Assembly (NCBI GenBank): GCA_030867875.1
Contig: JAOWCC010001501.1
Coordinates: 22,379,036 to 22,443,035, forward strand
Length of the DNA: 64,000 nt
Source of the DNA: Actinernus sp. WN-2022
Lineage: Eukaryota; Cnidaria; Anthozoa; Actiniaria; Actinernidae
Reading direction: 5' to 3'
Below are positions 58,290 to 64,000 of this stretch, piece by piece (positions within the stretch are counted from its first letter, which is position 1; each line of letters begins with the position of its first letter). The notes below the pieces were generated by a model. The model was not told where the DNA came from. It was given only the letters and a program-made list of their open reading frames with translations, and ran no database searches. The position numbers and the translations under genes were made by a program.

Positions 58290-61200
58290 AAAAAAACTTT
58301 ACCAGAAGTCTTTGGTTACAAAAGGCGGCAAACATGGCGGCCACGAATTTTCAAACGCTCATTCGAGTTATTTTATTTTCACTTTTATGCGCGTTTTTAA
58401 TGCGTAAACAAGCTGATAACTTTCCTGTATATCAACACAACGGCTACAGGGATGTTTTGGAGCATTTTAATGGATTTTTGGAGCACTGTGCTGTATTTTC
58501 ATCTCGACTTCGAGCAGTCAAGCTCAAGCTTGTTACTTCGGCCGGCTTTAACAAGACGACAAGGGCGCTCAGTAAGCCCTCTAAGCGAGGTTTGACGTCC
58601 CTTGCTATACCTGGACACGACCCGCCGCTTGATTTGACTGTGTTTGTCAATATTTCTATAAATCCCGGACCTGTCCATACTCAACCATTGGATTTTAACC
58701 TCACTGCCAGCTATGCTGGGCTATCAAATTTGCATACTGCTTGTTCTCACTCTACCTCAAGGATTTCGTATAGTCGAAGATTTCTAATGGGTCTGCGTGC
58801 GTCATGTCACTTTAAACCATCTATGACTACCATGAGGACATTGAAGAACTGTGGGATTTTGAAATTCAGGGGTAAAAGAGCTGGACGGAGAAGAATTAGA
58901 ACTATAATATCTGAAAGATCTACTTCAGCGTGTCGTGCTTCGCTGCACTCGTGTGTAAATAGAAGTAACCTTATCTCCATCTCGTTAAAATTCCGATTGG
59001 ATTGTGTTCCACAGCCTTCAAACTTCGCGCTTATCAACTCAAGATCTATCAGGAAGAAAACTCTCATGATTAACGATTATGTGACTGAACACAATATTGA
59101 TATTTTAGCGATTACTGAAACCTGGCTTCACAACGATGACTTCGATGTTTATTTCTGCCGTGATATTTGTCCTATGGGATATACTTTCTACCAGGTTCCT
59201 AGGACAACCTCGGAGGGCGGAGGAGTTGGTCTCCTGGTCAGAAAGCTATTCAAAGCCACTAAAGTGCAATCTGGAGAGTACAGGAGTTTTGAAATTTTAC
59301 AAGTTGTTTTGAAATCAGTTGGAAATCATAATTTGAGACTTGTCAATATTTATCGTCCTCCTCCATCAGCTATAAATGGTCTCAGTGTGGCCTTGTTCCT
59401 GAATGAATTCAGAACTTATCTGGAGCATTTAATTCTAGTACCCGAGCCTTTGTTACTTGTTGGAGATTTTAACTTTCATGTCGACCAACCAAGTGATTGT
59501 GATGCAAGGCGTTTTTTGAGTGTTCTTGATTCATTTGATCTCGCACAACATGTTGTTGGGCCTACTCATCGCGATGGCCACACTCTTGATTTAGCTATTA
59601 CTATGACTAGCGAGAGTGCACTTGTTACCAATTGCTGTGTACGACAGCGAATATCTGATCACCTCGCCGTTCATTGTAATTTAGCCTTAGCCAAGCCTCC
59701 ACTAGAAAGGAAAACTATCTCCTTTCGCAAGACTCGGTCGATTGATTTTGATAAGCTCCGTAACGACATCAAGAACTCTAGTTTGACACTGGATTCCTCT
59801 CCGAACCTCGACACACTAGTTGATCAATTTAACACCACTTTGACGAGACTTGTGGATGTTCATGCTCCTGTAAGGACCAAGACTGTCACTATACGCCCAT
59901 ACTCGCCATGGTACACTGACGAGATCGCCACAGAAAAACGCAAGAGAAGATCACTTGAGCGTCGCTGGCGGTCAACACGTCTACCTGGGGACTACGAGAG
60001 CTATGTGTTTCAGTGTGACGTTGTTAATAGCCTGCTTAGGTCAGCAAAGGTTTCGTACTATGGTGACATTATTGAGAACTCTAAGCACGATCAGAGGGTC
60101 CTGTTTCAGACAGTTGAGAAGTTACTACACACTAAATCTGAACCTCTTTATCCTGAATCAAGTTCAGACAGTGAACTGGCTAACAAATTTGCGGATTTTT
60201 TCACTGAGAAGATTACTAATTTACGGAATTCACTAGACAGTTCTTCAAATACCCTGGCACATCTTGATGATCCTGCTCATGTAAGTTGTGTGCTGTCACG
60301 CTTCAAGAATGTTACTGAGGATCAAGTTTCTAGTCTGATTACTGGTTCTGCTGTGAAGTCTTGTCCTCTAGATCCTGCTCCGGCTGTTGTTTTGAAAGAG
60401 TGCTGGTCAGTGCTTTTGTCTGTGATGACCAAGATTGTCAACCTCTCTTTGGACACTGTTGTGATACCTGACTGCTTTAAGATAGCTATGCTAAATCCAT
60501 TGTTGAAGAAAATAGGTCTAGATTTTGAGGTTTTTGCTAATTTTCGACCAATCTCTAATTTAACGTTTTTATCAAAACTTACCGAAAGAGCTGTTGCTCT
60601 GCAACTGATAGATTATATCGTAATGAACAACCTTGATGAAGTTTTCCAGTCTGCTTACAAGCAGCTGCATAGTACTGAGACTGCTCTTCTCAGAGTTCAC
60701 AATGACATTTTGATAGCATTAGATAACCATCAGTCTGTCATCCTACTTCTTCTAGATTTGTCGGCAGCGTTTGACACTGTCGACCACATTATTTTACTTA
60801 ATAGGCTGGCTACTAGGTTTGGTATCACTGGGTCTGTGCTTTCTTGGTTCACCTCCTATCTTAGAAATCGATATCAGTTTGTTAGTATCCGGGGAGAGAG
60901 GTCTTCACATCGCTCATTGGCATGTGGTGTGCCTCAAGGGTCCGTGTTAGGCCCCATACTCTATCTGCTCTACACTTCGCCACTTGGGGATATCGTGAGA
61001 AGGTACAACATGGGTTTTCACTTTTATGCCGATGATACTCAGTTGTACTTGTCTTTCGATTCCCAAGGTGGCGAAGTGGAGGCATCAGTAATTTCCCAAA
61101 TTGAAGCCTGTGCTAATGAAATAGACAAATGGATGTGTAGTAATAAGCTTAAGCTTAACAGCGACAAATCGGAGTTGCTAGTTATTAGTTCTCGTTATCG

Positions 61201-61879
61201 GCCTCGTCCACTTCTGAACTCGCTTACAATTAGTAGTTCCGTAGTACAGTCATCGGCGTCTGCTCGTAATCTGGGTGTAGTTTTTGACAATGGTTTAACT
61301 TTTGAGAAGCACATTAGTGCTATATGTAAATCAGCTTTTTACCATCTTAGGAGAATATCTAAAATTAGAAGTTATCTATCTGAAGAGTCTACAATAGCAC
61401 TCATACATGCTTTCATAACGTGTAGGTTAGACAACGGGAACGCCCTTTTGTACGGACTGCCTAAATATCAGATCCAGAGGTTGCAGTCCGTACAGAACTG
61501 CGCTGCTCGTCTTGTTAAACGCCTATCTAAATTTGACCATGTTTCGCCTTTACTTTATGAGCTCCACTGGCTACCTGTGGAGCACCGTATTGTTTTTAAG
61601 ATTTTGTTATTAGTTTTTAAGTCTCTAAATAACCTAGCTCCTATTTATATCAGTGATTTATTAAAGAAATACACCCCTAACCGTAATCTCAGGTCTTCTC
61701 ATAGCTCTTTACTTGCAGTTTCCAGGTCCAATCAAAGGACCTATGGTGACAGAGCTTTCGCGGTAGCTGCCCCGCGCCTGTGGAATGCTCTGCCCATCGA
61801 TATGAGAAGGCCTGACATGTCAATTACAATTTTTAAGAAAAGTCTGAAGACTTACCTTTTTGGGAAAGCTTTTTTGTAA
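58283..61879 (+). CDS. Intact-looking non-LTR retrotransposon polyprotein (endonuclease + reverse transcriptase)
   Basis: 1,198 codons without a stop. The true start is probably the ATG at about 58334 (residue 18), inside GGCGGCAAACATGGCGGCCA. Residues about 22-40 are hydrophobic and NPGP sits at 127-130. An AP-type endonuclease spans about 245-470: ITETWL (E279), LLVGDFNFHVD (D395, N397), RISDHLAVH (D459, H460). The reverse transcriptase spans about 735-1000: FRPISNLTFLSKLTERA, LLLLDLSAAFDTVDHI, CGVPQGSVLGPILYLL and FYADDTQLYL (catalytic D917-D918). The C-terminus has TYGDRAFAVAAPRLWNALPI. This is CR1/L2-like by appearance. All key catalytic residues are present, so it may be, or recently was, active. 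It lies opposite to the host gene. Confidence 0.9.
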   Translation: MIQKNFTRSLWLQKAANMAATNFQTLIRVILFSLLCAFLMRKQADNFPVYQHNGYRDVLEHFNGFLEHCAVFSSRLRAVKLKLVTSAGFNKTTRALSKPSKRGLTSLAIPGHDPPLDLTVFVNISINPGPVHTQPLDFNLTASYAGLSNLHTACSHSTSRISYSRRFLMGLRASCHFKPSMTTMRTLKNCGILKFRGKRAGRRRIRTIISERSTSACRASLHSCVNRSNLISISLKFRLDCVPQPSNFALINSRSIRKKTLMINDYVTEHNIDILAITETWLHNDDFDVYFCRDICPMGYTFYQVPRTTSEGGGVGLLVRKLFKATKVQSGEYRSFEILQVVLKSVGNHNLRLVNIYRPPPSAINGLSVALFLNEFRTYLEHLILVPEPLLLVGDFNFHVDQPSDCDARRFLSVLDSFDLAQHVVGPTHRDGHTLDLAITMTSESALVTNCCVRQRISDHLAVHCNLALAKPPLERKTISFRKTRSIDFDKLRNDIKNSSLTLDSSPNLDTLVDQFNTTLTRLVDVHAPVRTKTVTIRPYSPWYTDEIATEKRKRRSLERRWRSTRLPGDYESYVFQCDVVNSLLRSAKVSYYGDIIENSKHDQRVLFQTVEKLLHTKSEPLYPESSSDSELANKFADFFTEKITNLRNSLDSSSNTLAHLDDPAHVSCVLSRFKNVTEDQVSSLITGSAVKSCPLDPAPAVVLKECWSVLLSVMTKIVNLSLDTVVIPDCFKIAMLNPLLKKIGLDFEVFANFRPISNLTFLSKLTERAVALQLIDYIVMNNLDEVFQSAYKQLHSTETALLRVHNDILIALDNHQSVILLLLDLSAAFDTVDHIILLNRLATRFGITGSVLSWFTSYLRNRYQFVSIRGERSSHRSLACGVPQGSVLGPILYLLYTSPLGDIVRRYNMGFHFYADDTQLYLSFDSQGGEVEASVISQIEACANEIDKWMCSNKLKLNSDKSELLVISSRYRPRPLLNSLTISSSVVQSSASARNLGVVFDNGLTFEKHISAICKSAFYHLRRISKIRSYLSEESTIALIHAFITCRLDNGNALLYGLPKYQIQRLQSVQNCAARLVKRLSKFDHVSPLLYELHWLPVEHRIVFKILLLVFKSLNNLAPIYISDLLKKYTPNRNLRSSHSSLLAVSRSNQRTYGDRAFAVAAPRLWNALPIDMRRPDMSITIFKKSLKTYLFGKAFL

Positions 61880-61978
61880 ATATTCATTCCATTTTTTAAT
61901 GTAGTAATGTAAAGCGCCATAGTGCAGTTAGTGGATATGGCGCTATATAATTTTTTTATTATTATTATTATTATTTAT
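61880..61978 (+). mobile_element. LINE 3' UTR and (ATT)n tail
   Basis: Contains AAAGCGCCATAGTGC...GGATATGGCGCTATATAA, a potential stem with GGCGC/GCGCC arms, followed by (ATT)n. The same layout ends other LINE fragments at 3.4, 8.9 and 21.1 kb, so it is probably the region the reverse transcriptase recognises. Confidence 0.8.
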
Positions 61979-62518
61979 AATTATGTGGACTGAGGGTGCA
62001 GGCCAAGGGTCGTTCTCAAGACTGAGAGCAATGTTTTTACTCTATATGGACCAACCTAATCCAGCTAGTAAATGGATATTTTATCCCCCCTTGCATTCGG
62101 AAATACTAAAATGCTCTAATGCCCCATGCATTCGAAATTCCGTTTACAAGACCCCAGTTCCTAAAAGGCTGATTAAAATTAAAATTAAAATTAATCCTTA
62201 GGTCAGATTCGGTTCCCAAAAGCACTAATCCAGGGTTAATCTGTAGGTTAAATTTAATCTACATAGTGAGGTAGATTAACTAGTTAATCAAAATGGTTTA
62301 ATCCTAGATTGTTACGTTAATCCTAGATTAGTTAACCTAGAGTTAAGTCGAACTTCCAAGGAACAGCTTTTTAATCTGAGATTAGCTAATCTGTTCAATG
62401 TATGTAAGAATCTCATCAAAAACTCTGATTTTGAAAAACTTTGGGATTAGAAATGGACCAGCCACCATTGGAGCACACAATTTCGATGGATTCCAGACTG
62501 GATAAAAATGTACTTAAT
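61979..62518. other. Unassigned sequence between LINE and Harbinger element
   Basis: AT-rich, with TTAATCCTAG/CTAGGATTA-type words repeated at 62190-62350, reminiscent of the ends of the middle element at 31.3-31.8 kb. No coding recognised. Confidence 0.4.
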
Positions 62519-63770
62519 ATTAGTCGTGGTTACACTCACCCTTTTCCCGTGGTAAATAACCCTTTTACCACGGGAAAAACAAAATCGTGTGTGTGTCCGC
62601 AATTTCCCGAGCTAAATTTCCCTTGGTAAATTTTCATGGATACGTCAAGAAAAACAAAAGAAATGCCCATGACATTTCCCGAGCTCATGAGCATGGTTTT
62701 TGGGATCCCCAAGATAGCTTAACCAATCCAGAGGCTACGGTTGAGATGTACAGGAAATCGCATGCTGTGTGTGGACAAATATGTCGCTCAATCTTAGAAC
62801 TCTGGCGTCGTGCATACTGCCAGGGTATCGGGTGGCAACTGATAAGTACAGACCTGTAGAATCTACTACACCCTGCACAACATAGCTATAGAAATGTTTA
62901 CGGTTAAAGTAGTCCTCGTGGTTTATCTTCGGCGCCTTGATCGCTATATGACTTCCATCTATAGCCGCTACGACATTTGGAAGCTTGCTCTTCTTTGAAA
63001 ACCCTTCGATTTTCTTTTGTACATCGGCTTTATAAGTTGGAAATTTAATGAAATCCCCCCGAAGACGACAGATTTCTTGGACGAATTCATGGCAGCATTT
63101 TATGACTGTCGGTTTGGCGAGTCCCATCATAAGTCCACATGAACGTTAGCACTCCCCTGTTGCCAATCTCCACAAGCAGGCGCTTACTCTCTTGTCAACT
63201 GGAATTGCATCCCGCATTCTCGTATCTTGTCGCTGGAGTACGGGGCCGACGAGCTGGCAGATATACTCGAAGGTAGCTCGAGAGACTCTGAAGTTCTCTT
63301 TCCACCTGAGTGGTCTAGTGACTGTCGTTAAGTAGTTGCTGAAACCAATTTTGCGGTCGCGGAAGCACCCAAGCAGTTCTTGGTGATCGAGCAACAATCT
63401 GCCTTCGTTGAGCTCTCAAATAAAGATAACTCAGTTCTATAGACCGAAGAAAACGTAACTGAACTCGTCGTCTTCGTGATCTCCGCAGTAAAAGGTACTG
63501 GATTACCAAGTCGATAGAAGATCGCTGATAAAGAAGTAAAAGGGCAATTGAAATCAAACTAGCAAACTCTCTTGAATCCTCCAGTCGATTTGTTTATAAA
63601 TCTGATACGATTTCCCGCCAAACGTTTGCTCGGGTTGAAAGTTTACCTTTGGGAATTGTTGTGCATGTAACCGTAAACCGCTTGGTAAATTGAAACCCAG
63701 GATAAATTGACCACGGGACAATTACCACGGGAAATCGCAAAACCCATGGTGTGTGTAACCATAACTAATA
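62519..63770. mobile_element. PIF/Harbinger element, internally damaged
   Basis: Inverted ends TATTAGTCGTGGTTACACTC (left) and TATTAGTTATGGTTACACAC (right, reverse complement), each followed by TTTCCCGTGGTAA words. It encloses the transposase fragment. About 1.25 kb, short for an autonomous copy. Confidence 0.75.
62735..63397 (-). pseudogene. HARBI1-like DDE transposase with in-frame stop and lost C-terminus
   Basis: Minus strand from 63397: N-terminal helical region with WKENFRVSRATFEYICQLVG and RVSACLWRLATGEC, then a TAA at 63146-63148, then in the same frame RSCGLMMGLAKPTVIKCCHE, the first catalytic block NVVAAIDGSHIAIKAP and the second, VVDSTGLYLSVATRYPGSMH then DARVLRLSDIF. The reading frame ends soon after, so the third catalytic acidic residue and the C-terminus are missing. 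Family: PIF/Harbinger, which normally also needs a Myb-like partner not seen here. Confidence 0.88.
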
Positions 63771-63877
63771 CTAAAATTTATCACAGTAATTAATTTAATT
63801 ATATTGTTTAGAAAATTCGTTAAACAGCCACTGTGAGTGACCACTGGCAGTAGTGACCAAAAAGCAGAGTACATTCG

Positions 63878-63911
63878 GGGGGGGGGGAAAGGGGGGGGGG
63901 GGGGGGGGGGA
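63878..63911. repeat. Poly-G tracts
   Basis: Two G runs split by AAA. The proline-rich minus ORF here is an artefact. Confidence 0.9.
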
Positions 63912-64000
63912 AACTCTGGTACCAAAATGATGGGGGTACTCAGTGGTAATTTTTTTTTAACCAAGGAGGTACGCATAAATTAAAGGAAGTTTAAAACCAT

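Noticed and set aside
58283..61879. LINE ORF as a host gene
   Set aside because: It contains complete endonuclease and reverse-transcriptase motifs with a LINE 3' tail, and lies opposite to the host transcription unit.
63722..63976. Proline-rich minus ORF near the right edge
   Set aside because: Generated by poly-G tracts at 63878-63911.

Overview
This is eukaryotic DNA: AT-rich, with short exons (21-283 bp) bounded by GT-AG splice sites, long introns, and dense non-LTR retrotransposons, SINEs and MITEs. The repeat style (CR1/L2-like LINEs, TTAA-flanked MITEs, hairpin MITEs, 5S- and tRNA-derived SINEs) and the gene content suggest a cnidarian, probably a stony coral. That placement is inference; the species cannot be told from the sequence.

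One host gene spans almost the whole window on the minus strand, from about 58.0 kb down to about 2.55 kb. I joined 32 exons by hand. Every junction keeps phase, and the exons total 3,693 nt, exactly 1,231 codons including a stop. The product has an atypical B-box, a helical region and four Tudor domains, each with a WYR motif and a D-(Y/F)-G-N-S-E motif. This is the layout of RNF17/TDRD4 (Drosophila Qin/Kumo), a germ-granule scaffold of the piRNA pathway. The RING-encoding 5' exons are not in the window. The last coding exon is the least certain.

The rest is repeats, almost all intronic. Bases 1-1402 are a 74-bp satellite that ends in an inverted copy of its own unit. The 3.4-6.2 kb region holds minus-strand LINE fragments, one interrupted by two MITEs with perfect 9-bp and 8-bp target duplications. 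Bases 7.3-34 kb carry several MITE families, two tRNA-derived SINEs with multiplied 5' heads, and a three-level nested insertion at 31.3-32.1 kb. Bases 34-46 kb hold minisatellites and long-TIR elements. Bases 46.5-48.3 kb form a Ginger-like DNA transposon remnant with iterated inverted termini, a KRBA2/integrase-like fragment and a 5S-related SINE. Bases 49.9-57.9 kb hold LINE tails, hairpin MITEs and two large minisatellites.

Upstream of the last recognisable exon lie an apparently intact 1,198-codon LINE (58283-61879, plus strand: endonuclease plus reverse transcriptase) and a broken PIF/Harbinger transposase (62735-63397). The main theme is a predicted piRNA-pathway gene whose introns are packed with the type of elements that pathway restrains. 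No bacterial, phage or CRISPR system is present.
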